Assembly (NCBI GenBank): GCA_904501835.1
Contig: CAJGBW010000036.1
Coordinates: 1 to 16,589 of the forward strand
Length of the DNA: 16,589 nucleotides
Direction of reading: 5' to 3'
Source: an uncultured Bacteroidales bacterium
GTDB lineage: Bacteria; Bacteroidota; Bacteroidia; Bacteroidales; UBA932
Shown: in pieces, positions 6,982 to 14,989 of the stretch
How positions within the stretch are numbered: the first letter of the stretch is position 1
Layout of the letters: each line of letters starts with the position of its first letter
The notes under the pieces: generated by a model
What the model was told of the DNA's origin: nothing
What the model saw: only the letters and a program-made list of their open reading frames with translations
Database searches by the model: none
Made by a program: the position numbers and the translations under genes

Positions 6982-8436
6982 ATGAAAACTGGAAAACTAA
7001 ACCTCAAGTACTGTCTGTTTTTACCGATTGTACTGATCGCCACCATTCTTTTGTGGGCGCTTCCCGTTGAGAGCTTCGGCATCGCCGAACTTACTGTTGT
7101 TCAACAGCGCGTTATCGCTCTGTTCGTCTTTGCTGCTTTGATGTGGATTTTTGAGATTATCCCCAACTGGACCACCTCATTGCTTGTAATCGTTATTTCT
7201 TTGCTGACCGTTTCAGACAAAGGTATCGGATTTTTCTGCGACCCTTCCTGCGGACAGTTGGTAGGCTACAAGAGCATTATGTCCGCCTTTGCAGACCCCG
7301 TGGTTATGTTGTTCCTCGGTGGTTTCGTATTGGCAGCCATGGCTGAAAAATTCGGCTTGGACGTAACCCTCGCAAGATTCCTCCTCAAACCTTTCGGCAC
7401 GAACCCCAGAATGGTGTTGCTCGGCTTCCTCATCGTGATTGCCGTATTCTCCATGTTCATGTCCAACACCGCAACCGCTGCAATGATGCTCGCCTTCCTT
7501 GCTCCTGTGTTGTCTGTTCTTCCTTCTGACGATAAAGGTAAAATCGGTTTGGCTTTGTCCATTCCTATCGCTGCAAATATCGGTGGTATCGGTACGCCTA
7601 TCGGTACGCCTCCCAACGCAACCGCCGTTCGCTTCCTCGCAGAGGCCGGTTGGGATGTAACTTTTGGCGAGTGGGCCATGAGAATGATTCCTTTCGTACT
7701 CATCATGATTCTCCTTGCCTGGGTACTCCTTCAGGTGTTCTTCCCTTTCAAATCCAAGAAAATCGTTCTTGATATTCCTGCCAACCAGCGCAAGACCGAT
7801 TGGAAGACCATCGTAGTATGGGTTACCTTCCTCGGCACCATCTTGTTGTGGGCCACCGAGCAATGGACCAAAATCAACTCCAACGTGGTTGCTTTGATTC
7901 CCCTTGGTGTATTCACTGCTTGCGGCATCTTCACCAAAGATGATATCAAGGAAATCAACTGGAGCGTACTTTGGTTGGTTGCCGGAGGTTTCGCCCTCGG
8001 TACTTGCTTGCAGGGAACCGGTTTGGCAAAAGTCTTGATTCAGGCCATTCCTTTCGGTTCTATGTCCGTTGTACTCGTGCTTGTTATCGCCGGTTTGGTT
8101 TGCTACATGCTCTCCAACTTCATCTCCAACTCTGCGACTGCCGCCCTCTTGATTCCTATTTTGGTTGTGGTGGCTGAAGGTATGGCAGACCCTGCCGCTA
8201 CCAACAACGCCGAGTTCGTTGCATTGGGTGGTGGTCACGCCATGATTAGTTACATCGCTGTATGTGCATCATTGGCTATGATCCTCCCCATCTCTACTCC
8301 TCCTAATGCCATTGCATCCTCTACCGGTCTTATCAAGACCAAGGATATGGCTAAAGTCGGTATCATCATTGGTGCCGTAGGCTTGATTCTCGGTTTCTTC
8401 TGGCTCACCAAGATTTTCCCTTTTGAGACTCTCTAA
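6982..8436 (+). CDS. SLC13/DASS family anion symporter (dicarboxylate, tricarboxylate or sulfate)
   Basis: A 484-residue inner-membrane transporter of the divalent anion:sodium symporter family. It shows the paired signature of the fold: SNTATAAMM at 161-169 and SNSATAALL at 382-390, the two substrate/sodium-binding hairpin motifs, each followed later by a proline-rich loop (GTPIGTPPN at 204-212 and ISTPPN at 437-442). Around eleven hydrophobic segments are visible. A GTG 39 nt upstream is in frame, but its leader residues look unlike the family, so the ATG at 6982 is chosen. The porin gene follows after 27 nt, suggesting co-transcription and a shared substrate. The second SNT is SNS here, a mild variation. 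Sequence alone does not separate succinate/malate from citrate or sulfate. Confidence 0.92.
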   Translation: MKTGKLNLKYCLFLPIVLIATILLWALPVESFGIAELTVVQQRVIALFVFAALMWIFEIIPNWTTSLLVIVISLLTVSDKGIGFFCDPSCGQLVGYKSIMSAFADPVVMLFLGGFVLAAMAEKFGLDVTLARFLLKPFGTNPRMVLLGFLIVIAVFSMFMSNTATAAMMLAFLAPVLSVLPSDDKGKIGLALSIPIAANIGGIGTPIGTPPNATAVRFLAEAGWDVTFGEWAMRMIPFVLIMILLAWVLLQVFFPFKSKKIVLDIPANQRKTDWKTIVVWVTFLGTILLWATEQWTKINSNVVALIPLGVFTACGIFTKDDIKEINWSVLWLVAGGFALGTCLQGTGLAKVLIQAIPFGSMSVVLVLVIAGLVCYMLSNFISNSATAALLIPILVVVAEGMADPAATNNAEFVALGGGHAMISYIAVCASLAMILPISTPPNAIASSTGLIKTKDMAKVGIIIGAVGLILGFFWLTKIFPFETL

Positions 8437-8451
8437 ACCGACCATCCTATT

Positions 8452-8456
8452 AGGAG
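8452..8456 (+). promoter_or_regulatory. Shine-Dalgarno-like site before the porin gene
   Basis: AGGAG lies 7 nt before the ATG at 8464. Clear Shine-Dalgarno sites are uncommon in this phylum and I did not see one before the other genes here, so it supports both the start choice and efficient internal initiation on the transporter-porin message. Confidence 0.55.
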
Positions 8457-8463
8457 CACTAAA

Positions 8464-9717
8464 ATGAAAAACAAACATTTATTTTTGATAGCTGTGGCGT
8501 TTCTACTTTGTGGGAACGCCATCGCTGCTGATAAATGGACCGACCATATCAAGTTTTATGGTTTTGTCCGCACTTACTTCGCTTTTGACACGCGTGAGAG
8601 CCACGCCGGTTCTGACGACTTCTTCTACTACCTGCCCAAAGACATTAAAACCGGTACTGACGGCGTAGATTTGATGGAATATCCTTCTTTCCGCTTTGCC
8701 GCCCTTACCTCTCGTCTGGGTTTGGATGTGAAAGGATTCACGTTTAACGGCTACCAATTGGGTGGTAAAATCGAAGCGGATTTCAACGCAGGTCTCACCG
8801 GCAACACCGGTACAGCCCAATTCCGTTTGCGTCAGGCCTATGCCAGCATTGCCAAAGAGGGTCGCATCTGGAAAATCGGACAGGCTTGGCACCCGATGGC
8901 AGCAGATATGCCCGATATCTTCTCTTTGGAGGCGGGTTCTCCTTTCGGTCCCTTCAACCGCAGCCCGCAGGTAAATTTTGAATGGATGACAAGAACATCC
9001 GACGAGTGGAAAATGGGTCTTACCGCAGCCGCCATCTGGCAGATGCAATATGTATCTGTCGGTCCCGAGGGAAACTCTGCCAACTATATCAAATATGGCT
9101 GCACGCCCGAGTTTTATTTGGGTTACAACCTCGTTGGTGAAAATAGCCTCGTTCGCGTCGGTGCCGATGTGTTGAGCATCAAACCCCGAAAAGATGACGG
9201 CTTGAAAAAGGTCAGCGACCGTCTGACTACTTTCAATGCCTTTGTTTTTGCCAAGGAGCAGATTGGCGACCTTACCCTCAAGACCAAACTCACCTATGCC
9301 CAAGATGGTTCACACCTCAACATGGTTGGTGGCTACGGTATCTATGGCTATGAGAGCGGCAATCAATACTATACGCCCACCCAAACCCTTTCCATTTGGG
9401 TGTCTGCCGCCTACAAAATTGGCAACTGGCAGCCCCAATTGTTCATCGGTCACATCGAAAACATGGGTACCATCGAACCGGTTGTCAGCACTCCGTTAGC
9501 GACTACTTTCTGGGGTAAGAATCAGGTGGATGCTTTGAACTACGCCACCCGTATTCAGCCCGAAGTGATTTACAACTTGGGCAAACTCCAACTCGGTATC
9601 GAGTATATGATGACTTTGGCGGAATATGGCAAGAGCAACGAATACAAAGTGGCCGATACGAATCTCCACGTCGTTGCCAACCACCGCATCCAAGCCATGG
9701 TGAAATTCAATTTCTAA
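8464..9717 (+). CDS. Outer-membrane porin, possibly DcaP-like
   Basis: A 417-residue exported beta-barrel protein. The signal peptide is clear (Lys residues at 3 and 5, hydrophobic core to about 17, cleavage after AIA near residue 21). The mature part has alternating-polarity strands rich in aromatic residues, an early HIKFYGFVRTYFAFDTR strand, FRLRQAYA and a KIGQAWHP segment typical of trimeric porins, and it ends in MVKFNF with the terminal Phe expected of a barrel insertion signal. These features resemble the dicarboxylate-associated DcaP porins, but I make that link from memory of motif style only. Placement 27 nt behind an SLC13 transporter suggests passage of the same anion across the outer membrane. 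A strong terminator follows. Confidence 0.82.
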   Translation: MKNKHLFLIAVAFLLCGNAIAADKWTDHIKFYGFVRTYFAFDTRESHAGSDDFFYYLPKDIKTGTDGVDLMEYPSFRFAALTSRLGLDVKGFTFNGYQLGGKIEADFNAGLTGNTGTAQFRLRQAYASIAKEGRIWKIGQAWHPMAADMPDIFSLEAGSPFGPFNRSPQVNFEWMTRTSDEWKMGLTAAAIWQMQYVSVGPEGNSANYIKYGCTPEFYLGYNLVGENSLVRVGADVLSIKPRKDDGLKKVSDRLTTFNAFVFAKEQIGDLTLKTKLTYAQDGSHLNMVGGYGIYGYESGNQYYTPTQTLSIWVSAAYKIGNWQPQLFIGHIENMGTIEPVVSTPLATTFWGKNQVDALNYATRIQPEVIYNLGKLQLGIEYMMTLAEYGKSNEYKVADTNLHVVANHRIQAMVKFNF

Positions 9718-9751
9718 TCTTCGGTATTTCCACAGGAATACGTCTAATAAC

Positions 9752-9788
9752 AAAAATAAACTGGTCTGTGATGGACCAGTTTATTTTT
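9752..9788. terminator. Bidirectional terminator between convergent genes
   Basis: A perfect 15-bp stem pairs 9752-9766 with 9774-9788 around a 7-nt loop. The outer part is A-rich on the left and T-rich on the right, so it provides a U-tract for both directions. It ends the porin transcript on the + strand and the acyl-CoA ligase transcript (stop at 9838) on the minus strand. Confidence 0.92.
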
Positions 9789-9837
9789 ATTTATGACACG
9801 TATGCACACGCTTGGCGCGGCACTCGTGCGGAAAGAC

Positions 9838-11493
9838 TTACGACTTCTGATAAAGGTATCGGCGAATGCTCTTCTTGGGCGTACGCTCGAAATCCTCATC
9901 GCGGCACTCAATCTTCTTGATTTTGGAGTAAGAAGGAAGCTGCTTGTTCAAAGTCGGGAGGAATGAAGCGATTTTCTCTTTGACTGCCGCTGCATCCATG
10001 CCGTCTTTCTCGGCCGCCGCATAGTCAGGGAAAATCAAGGCACAAAGGGTACCGTTGTCATCAATAACAAGTGAATCAACCACATAAGGGAGATTGTTGA
10101 TGCTGTACTCGATTTCCTCAGGGTAGATATTCTGTCCGGAAGGACCCAAAATCATACATTTTGAACGACCTCTCAAGAACAAGTATCCATCCTCATCGAG
10201 AATACCGATGTCTCCCGTACGGAACCAACCATCCTCGGTAAAGGCCTCAGCGGTCGCCTCAGGATTCTTATAATAACCCAAAAAGACATTGGCGCCACGC
10301 ACCTGAACCTCGCCGGGGATATTATGAGGATCGGAAGACACGATACGAAGTTCCATATTGCGGACAAGCTTACCACATGAATACAATTTTGCATCCTTGT
10401 GATGGGCATAGGTAATAATCGGAGCACACTCTGTCATACCATAACCCACGGTGTAAGGGAATTTGATATCGTGGAAGAATTTCTCCGCCTCAGGGTTAAA
10501 TGCGGCTCCTCCCATAATGATTTGCTCGAATTTGCCACCGAAGGTATTGACCAATTTCTGACGAATCTTATCCTTGATGATATTATCCACCACCGGCACT
10601 TTCAACAAGACTTTTACCTTCTTGACCAAATCCTTAATCTTGCTCTTATAGACTTTCTCAATGACAAGAGGCACGGTCACAATCAAATCCGGCTGCACCT
10701 GCGCAAAAGCGCCCAAGATGATTTTGGGACTGGGGGCTTTGGTCAAGTAAATGACGTGCGCACCGATGCTGATTTCAAATAAAAATTCGAACATCATACC
10801 ATACATGTGTGCCATCGGAAGCATGGATACCACTGATTTTGTGCTATCCAGCCCGGTTTTTGCGTCTAAACGGCCAAATTCAAGATTGGAATACAAAGCA
10901 CGATAGGGAATCATCACACCTTTTGAAAAGCCCGAGGTGCCGGAGGTATAGTTCAGCACAGCCATATCATCTGCGCTGTCCTCGAAATAATTGAGGTCGT
11001 CACGACGTATACCCACCGGATATCGCTTCTTATAGACATGCTCAGCCTTGTCCAACGCCTGCTCAATCTCCTGGCTCGCCGCATAGAAAAGACGGTGGGT
11101 CTTAAGATTAATCACGGTCGTAACTGAAGAGGGAATCTCACCATTAAGCACTTTCCAGATGTTGTGATCTGCGAAGAAAACACGGGCTTCGGAGTGGTCT
11201 AAAAGATTGCGAATATTATCCGCTGTAAAATCATGCAAAATGGGAACAGGGACGGCGCCATAGGTCATGGTCGCTAAAAAAGAAACCGCCCAGCCGGCCT
11301 GATTTTGACCGCAGATGGCGATTCGTTCGTGTTTTTCAATACCTAATTCCTCAAAAAACAAGTGCAAGCGTGCTACTTGATTAGCAACATCTTCATAACT
11401 GAAGGTCTCACCATGAAAGTCTGAAACGGCAGGTCTATCCCAATGTTTGACAAAACTTTCCTGGAGTAATTTGTTTACTGATTGAAATTTCAT
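9838..11493 (-). CDS. AMP-forming acyl-CoA ligase / AMP-binding enzyme (FadD-like)
   Basis: A 551-residue adenylate-forming enzyme that activates a carboxylic acid with ATP, most likely a fatty acid to acyl-CoA in the cytosol. All core motifs are intact: P-loop YTSGTSGFSKG at 182-192, GYGMTEC at 350-356, GWFRTGD at 422-428, hinge RGRSK at 441-445, and the catalytic lysine in TPKKS (Lys540). A basic stretch around 283-313 resembles insertions of long-chain ligases. Length suits a medium/long-chain acyl-CoA synthetase. It is a single-gene unit with its own promoter, divergent from the antiporter and closed by the shared terminator at 9752-9788. An acyl-ACP synthetase or an unusual acid substrate cannot be excluded. 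Confidence 0.9.
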   Translation of the reverse strand: MKFQSVNKLLQESFVKHWDRPAVSDFHGETFSYEDVANQVARLHLFFEELGIEKHERIAICGQNQAGWAVSFLATMTYGAVPVPILHDFTADNIRNLLDHSEARVFFADHNIWKVLNGEIPSSVTTVINLKTHRLFYAASQEIEQALDKAEHVYKKRYPVGIRRDDLNYFEDSADDMAVLNYTSGTSGFSKGVMIPYRALYSNLEFGRLDAKTGLDSTKSVVSMLPMAHMYGMMFEFLFEISIGAHVIYLTKAPSPKIILGAFAQVQPDLIVTVPLVIEKVYKSKIKDLVKKVKVLLKVPVVDNIIKDKIRQKLVNTFGGKFEQIIMGGAAFNPEAEKFFHDIKFPYTVGYGMTECAPIITYAHHKDAKLYSCGKLVRNMELRIVSSDPHNIPGEVQVRGANVFLGYYKNPEATAEAFTEDGWFRTGDIGILDEDGYLFLRGRSKCMILGPSGQNIYPEEIEYSINNLPYVVDSLVIDDNGTLCALIFPDYAAAEKDGMDAAAVKEKIASFLPTLNKQLPSYSKIKKIECRDEDFERTPKKSIRRYLYQKS

Positions 11494-11519
11494 AGTTTAA
11501 TGTTTTAATACAAATCTGG

Positions 11520-11552
11520 TTGCAAAGATAGTATGTTTTTTGATTATCTTTG
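11520..11552 (+). promoter_or_regulatory. Promoter of the antiporter gene
   Basis: TTG (11520-11522) precedes TATCTTTG (11545-11552) with 22 nt between. The predicted start near 11559 leaves about 15 nt of leader, which supports the ATG at 11574 over the in-frame TTG at 11568. Confidence 0.65.
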
Positions 11553-11555
11553 CAA
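11520..11555. repeat. Perfect 11-bp inverted repeat holding both divergent promoters
   Basis: TTGCAAAGATA (11520-11530) and its exact complement TATCTTTGCAA (11545-11555) flank a 14-bp AT-rich centre. Each arm contains the -7 box of one direction and the -33 element of the other, so RNA polymerase should be able to bind in only one orientation at a time. Confidence 0.85.
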
Positions 11556-11556
11556 A
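11523..11556 (-). promoter_or_regulatory. Promoter of the acyl-CoA ligase gene
   Basis: On the minus strand TTTG (11556-11553) precedes TATCTTTG (11530-11523) with 22 nt between. The -7 box is a full consensus match and the spacing is one longer than typical. Predicted start near 11516 gives a leader of about 22 nt. It overlaps the opposing promoter completely. Confidence 0.65.
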
Positions 11557-11573
11557 CTTGAGAGATTTTGCCC

Positions 11574-13829
11574 ATGGAAGAAATGAATCTGGTCCAAGAC
11601 CTTGCGCTGATATTGGTTACTGCAGGTATCTTTACCATTATATCAAAAGCCTTAAAACAACCCCTTATTCTCGGCTATATCATAGCCGGTTTTTTGGTGG
11701 GTCCCCACATGGGATTATTCCCGAATGTAACAGACACACATTCAGTGGAGCAATGGTCTGAAATCGGCATCATCTTCTTGTTATTCGGCTTGGGACTGGA
11801 GTTCAGTTTCAAGAAATTGCTGAAAGTCGGCAGCGCCGCCTTGATTACCGCCGGCCTCAACTGCTTAGGCATGTTCCTCATCGGTATCCTGCTGGGCAAC
11901 ACGCTCGGATGGTCCACCATGGAGTCCATTTTCCTCGGCGGTATGCTCTCCATGAGTTCCACCACCATCATTATCAAGGCTTTTTCCGAAATGGGACTGA
12001 CCGGCAAACCCTTCGCCCCCTTGGTATTCGGTATCCTGGTCGTGGAGGATTTGATTGCCGTCTTGCTGATGGTGCTCCTTTCCACCCTCGCCGTCTCCAG
12101 CCAATTTTCAGGTGGAGAAATGCTCCTCGCGATAGGAAAATTGGTGTTTTTCTTGATTCTGTGGTTCCTGATTGGCATTTACCTGCTACCCACCCTACTT
12201 AAAAAATCCCGCTCCTACTTGAGTGATGAAATTCTTCTGCTGGTGAGCATAGGCCTGTGTTTCGGCATGGTGTCCTTGGCGAGTTATTTGGGATTCTCAT
12301 CCGCTTTGGGGGCTTTTGTCATGGGATCTATTTTGGCAGAAACCGTTGAAGATGAACGCATTACTCATTTGACTGAAAATATCAAAAATCTTTTCGGTGC
12401 CATTTTCTTCGTCTCCGTGGGAATGATGCTGGATCCCCAGAACATCAAAGATTATTGGGGCAGCATTTTGGCCATTACCATCGTGGTGCTCATCGGAAAA
12501 TTCATCTTTTCGATTCTGGGCACCTATCTATCAGGCAAAGGCTTATCCACCGGAGTCAGCGCGTCCATGAGCCTGCTTCAATTGGGTGAATTCTCTTTCA
12601 TCATTGCCGGATTGGGACGCGACCTGGGCGTGTTACGCGATTTCATTTATCCCGTCATCATTTCCGTCTCTGTCGTCACCACCTTTACCACACCTTATAT
12701 TATAAAGGCGTCCGGTCCGATGGAGCGCTTCCTGCGAAAAAGGCTTCCCTCTAAAATTCTTCAAAGGATGGACCACAACGATGTGGATGGAAAGCCCTCT
12801 TCAACCGCAGCCAAAAGCGCCTGGAAAAAGATGCTCAAAGAGTATTTCCTTCGTATTCTGATGTATTCCGTGGTGCTGATTGCCATTATATTAGCATCCG
12901 ACCTATTTTTGGCCGATTTTCTCAACAGCCTCTTTTCTTCCTGGAATGAAATGGTGCTGAAAGCCTTGCTTACCACCATCACGCTGGCCGTCATGATGCC
13001 TTTCCTTTATGGCTTGGCTATTGCGGGAAAATCCATCAAGAAATCAGCCGCCAAACTCGTCTCTGACAACCCCGCCAACAGTTGGCCCGTGCTGGCGCTC
13101 GTTACCCTGCGTATCCTGATTGCCATGGCCTTTGTGGTCGTTGTCCTGACAAACAACTTCAAGATGTCGGGTTGGGGCGTATTGATTACCCTGCTGATTT
13201 TATTTGGCGTTTTTGCTTTCTTCCGCATCAATTTTCACCGTTTCACCAGCATAGAAGACCGTTTCTTTGAAAACCTCAACGCAAAGGAAAATCAAGCACG
13301 GAAACAAAAGCCCGTGTCTTCCTCCGTGAGAGAAAATCTGGCCATCTATGACATACATCCCGAAAGTTTCACCCTGCAAGCCGAGAGTGTGTATGCCGGA
13401 ATGCATTTGGCTGATATCCCCATCCGCATGGAGAGCGGGGCAAACATTGTCAAAATCCAACGCGGAAAGAAATCCATCCTCATCCCGGACGGCAAGGAAA
13501 GAATCTTCCCCGGAGACGAACTGGTGGCTGTAGGAACACGAGAGCAATTGGACAAATTTGTTCAACTCATGAATACCGTTGCGCTGAACGAGGAAGAGAC
13601 CAAAGCGAACTTCTCTCTCAGCAGTTTTGTCTTGGATGAGAATTCATATTTGACTGGAAAAAGTTTACGAGAGGCCAATTTAAGAGCAGCCAACTGCATG
13701 GTTATCTGCGTATTACGAGATAAAGAAATGATTACCAACCCTTCGCCGGATTGGACCTTTACCAGCGGAGACGCCGTCTGGCTGGCCGGAGAGGCGGAAA
13801 GCGTAAATTGGTTTACCGGAACGAAATAG
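11574..13829 (+). CDS. CPA2 cation:proton antiporter with C-terminal RCK_C (TrkA_C) domains
   Basis: A 751-residue inner-membrane protein. Residues 1-380 form a Na+/H+ exchanger core with SEIGIIFLLFGLGLEFS (62-78), the acidic pair Glu158-Asp159 in LVVEDL, and LLQLGEFSFIIAG (334-346). About four more hydrophobic segments follow (roughly 425-443, 463-485, 505-527, 533-550). The soluble tail has two TrkA_C-like domains, about 598-668 (with FPGDELVAVGT) and 680-748 (with FTSGDAVWLAGE), and no TrkA_N nucleotide-binding domain. It likely exchanges K+ or Na+ for H+ in pH or osmotic control, gated by a ligand at the tail. Start is the ATG at 11574; an upstream TTG adds only two residues. cysK follows after 43 nt with no promoter I can see between. 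Confidence 0.9.
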   Translation: MEEMNLVQDLALILVTAGIFTIISKALKQPLILGYIIAGFLVGPHMGLFPNVTDTHSVEQWSEIGIIFLLFGLGLEFSFKKLLKVGSAALITAGLNCLGMFLIGILLGNTLGWSTMESIFLGGMLSMSSTTIIIKAFSEMGLTGKPFAPLVFGILVVEDLIAVLLMVLLSTLAVSSQFSGGEMLLAIGKLVFFLILWFLIGIYLLPTLLKKSRSYLSDEILLLVSIGLCFGMVSLASYLGFSSALGAFVMGSILAETVEDERITHLTENIKNLFGAIFFVSVGMMLDPQNIKDYWGSILAITIVVLIGKFIFSILGTYLSGKGLSTGVSASMSLLQLGEFSFIIAGLGRDLGVLRDFIYPVIISVSVVTTFTTPYIIKASGPMERFLRKRLPSKILQRMDHNDVDGKPSSTAAKSAWKKMLKEYFLRILMYSVVLIAIILASDLFLADFLNSLFSSWNEMVLKALLTTITLAVMMPFLYGLAIAGKSIKKSAAKLVSDNPANSWPVLALVTLRILIAMAFVVVVLTNNFKMSGWGVLITLLILFGVFAFFRINFHRFTSIEDRFFENLNAKENQARKQKPVSSSVRENLAIYDIHPESFTLQAESVYAGMHLADIPIRMESGANIVKIQRGKKSILIPDGKERIFPGDELVAVGTREQLDKFVQLMNTVALNEEETKANFSLSSFVLDENSYLTGKSLREANLRAANCMVICVLRDKEMITNPSPDWTFTSGDAVWLAGEAESVNWFTGTK

Positions 13830-13872
13830 AGAACGGAGCGTAAGATAAATAAATACGAAACGAACACAGGTT

Positions 13873-14790
13873 ATGACACAGTCTTTGGCACAACAAATAG
13901 GTAACACTCCCCTTGTGAGAGTCAAACGTCAGAGCGGACAAAAGGCTGACATTTGGGTAAAGATTGAATCTTTCAACCCGGGCGGCAGCGTCAAAGACCG
14001 TGTGGCGTTGGAAATGATTGAAGATGCCGAGCGAAAAGGAATCATTGCGCCCGGCGCGACTCTGATTGAACCGACCAGTGGGAATACAGGTGTTGGATTG
14101 GCCTGGGTGGGCCGTCTGAAAGGCTATGAGGTGATTCTCACCATGCCCGAAACCATGAGTCTGGAGCGCAGAAATCTTTTGAAGGCCTACGGGGCGCGCC
14201 TGGAACTTACTGCCGGATCGCGCGGTATGAGTGGGGCGATTGAGCGTGCCGAGGAATTGAAAAACAGCATCGAGGGAGCGGTTATTTTGGGACAATTCAC
14301 CAATCCTGCCAACCCTTTGGCGCACGAAAAAGGCACCGGCGAGGAAATATGGCGTGACACAGAGGGACTGGTGGATATTTTTGTAGCGGGAATAGGCACA
14401 GGCGGAACAATCAGTGGCTGCGCCAAAACCTTGAAAAAACACCGCAGCGACATTCAGGTTGTGGGATTTGAGCCTGCATCCTCCCCTTTCCTCACACAAG
14501 GAAAGAGCGGTCGTCACGGAATACAAGGTATCGGAGCCGGATTTCTGCCCGAAACCTTTGACGCTTCACTGGTTGATGAAATCGTGACGGTGGAAGATGA
14601 AGTGGCGATGGAAGGGAGCCGAATGTTGGCTCGTGAAGAGGGACTGCTTGTGGGTATTTCTTCAGGCGCGGCCTATCAAGTCGCACTTATGCTGGCCCGC
14701 CGCGAAGAAAATGCCGGGAAAAATATCGTGGCGCTACTTCCGGACGGAGGCGAACGCTATCTTTCCACCGGACTTTTCTCCACTTTATAG
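13873..14790 (+). CDS. cysK: Cysteine synthase A (O-acetylserine sulfhydrylase)
   Basis: A 305-residue PLP enzyme that joins sulfide to O-acetylserine to make cysteine. The PLP lysine is Lys41 in NPGGSVKDR. Other family marks are EPTSGNTG (66-73), PETMSLERR (92-100), the phosphate-binding loop GIGTGGT (173-179), GIQGIGAGF (216-224), GISSGAA (261-267) and PDGGERYLST (290-299). Length is normal (300-320). It is followed on the same strand by cysE after a 199-nt T-free/purine-rich spacer, so the pair covers serine to cysteine. Cystathionine beta-synthase-like members lack the regulatory tail too, but the PETMSLERR motif and cysE neighbour favour CysK. Confidence 0.96.
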   Translation: MTQSLAQQIGNTPLVRVKRQSGQKADIWVKIESFNPGGSVKDRVALEMIEDAERKGIIAPGATLIEPTSGNTGVGLAWVGRLKGYEVILTMPETMSLERRNLLKAYGARLELTAGSRGMSGAIERAEELKNSIEGAVILGQFTNPANPLAHEKGTGEEIWRDTEGLVDIFVAGIGTGGTISGCAKTLKKHRSDIQVVGFEPASSPFLTQGKSGRHGIQGIGAGFLPETFDASLVDEIVTVEDEVAMEGSRMLAREEGLLVGISSGAAYQVALMLARREENAGKNIVALLPDGGERYLSTGLFSTL

Positions 14791-14960
14791 ACAAGGAACG
14801 CGAGAAAGACGAGACGCGGAAAGAACGGAACAGGACGCAAGAAAGACGAAACGGGGCGCAAGACGGGACGCGAGACGAAACGAGACGGGACGAGACGGGA
14901 CGAAAGAAAGACGGGACGAAAGAAAGACGGGACGAAAGAAAGACGGGACGAAAGACGGAA
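14789..14960 (+). other. 172-nt T-free polypurine tract between cysK and cysE
   Basis: From the last two bases of the cysK stop codon to 14960 the + strand has no T at all. By hand count it has about 30 C, and about 26 of these are followed by G, so the stretch is A/G sequence punctuated by CG steps. The remaining bases to the cysE start (14961-14989) are still A-rich with few pyrimidines. As mRNA it would contain no U, would fold poorly, and would be an unfavourable Rho loading site. No promoter or terminator is visible in it. Open frames read across it on either strand give only low-complexity Arg/Lys/Glu or Ser/Arg/Pro/Phe strings and are not genes. Confidence 0.9.
14894..14953 (+). repeat. 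16-bp tandem repeat, 3.75 copies
   Basis: The unit GACGGGACGAAAGAAA is repeated without change at 14894-14909, 14910-14925 and 14926-14941, followed by its first 12 bases at 14942-14953. Just upstream, a 10-bp unit CGAGACGGGA occurs twice (14881-14900). The unit length is not a multiple of three and lies outside any gene. Perfect copies point to recent slippage or ongoing copy-number change. Confidence 0.95.
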
Positions 14961-14989
14961 TTAGAAACAAATAGAAATACGGAAACAAT

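Noticed and set aside
7213..8238. 341-residue minus-strand open frame inside the SLC13 gene
   Set aside because: It is fully antisense to a clear membrane transporter and translates to a His/Gly/Glu/Asn-rich string with no domain, as expected for the reverse of hydrophobic codons.
14894..14953. CRISPR array or coding repeat
   Set aside because: The 16-bp units are directly abutting with no spacers, and 16 is not a multiple of three.
14840..14955. G-quadruplex in the GGG-containing purine tract
   Set aside because: The regularly spaced GGG runs are separated by up to 13 nt, so loops are too long for a confident call.
14597..14974. 125-residue + strand frame overlapping the end of cysK and the purine tract
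   Set aside because: Out of frame with cysK, and its second half is only Arg/Lys/Glu/Thr repeats produced by the tract composition.
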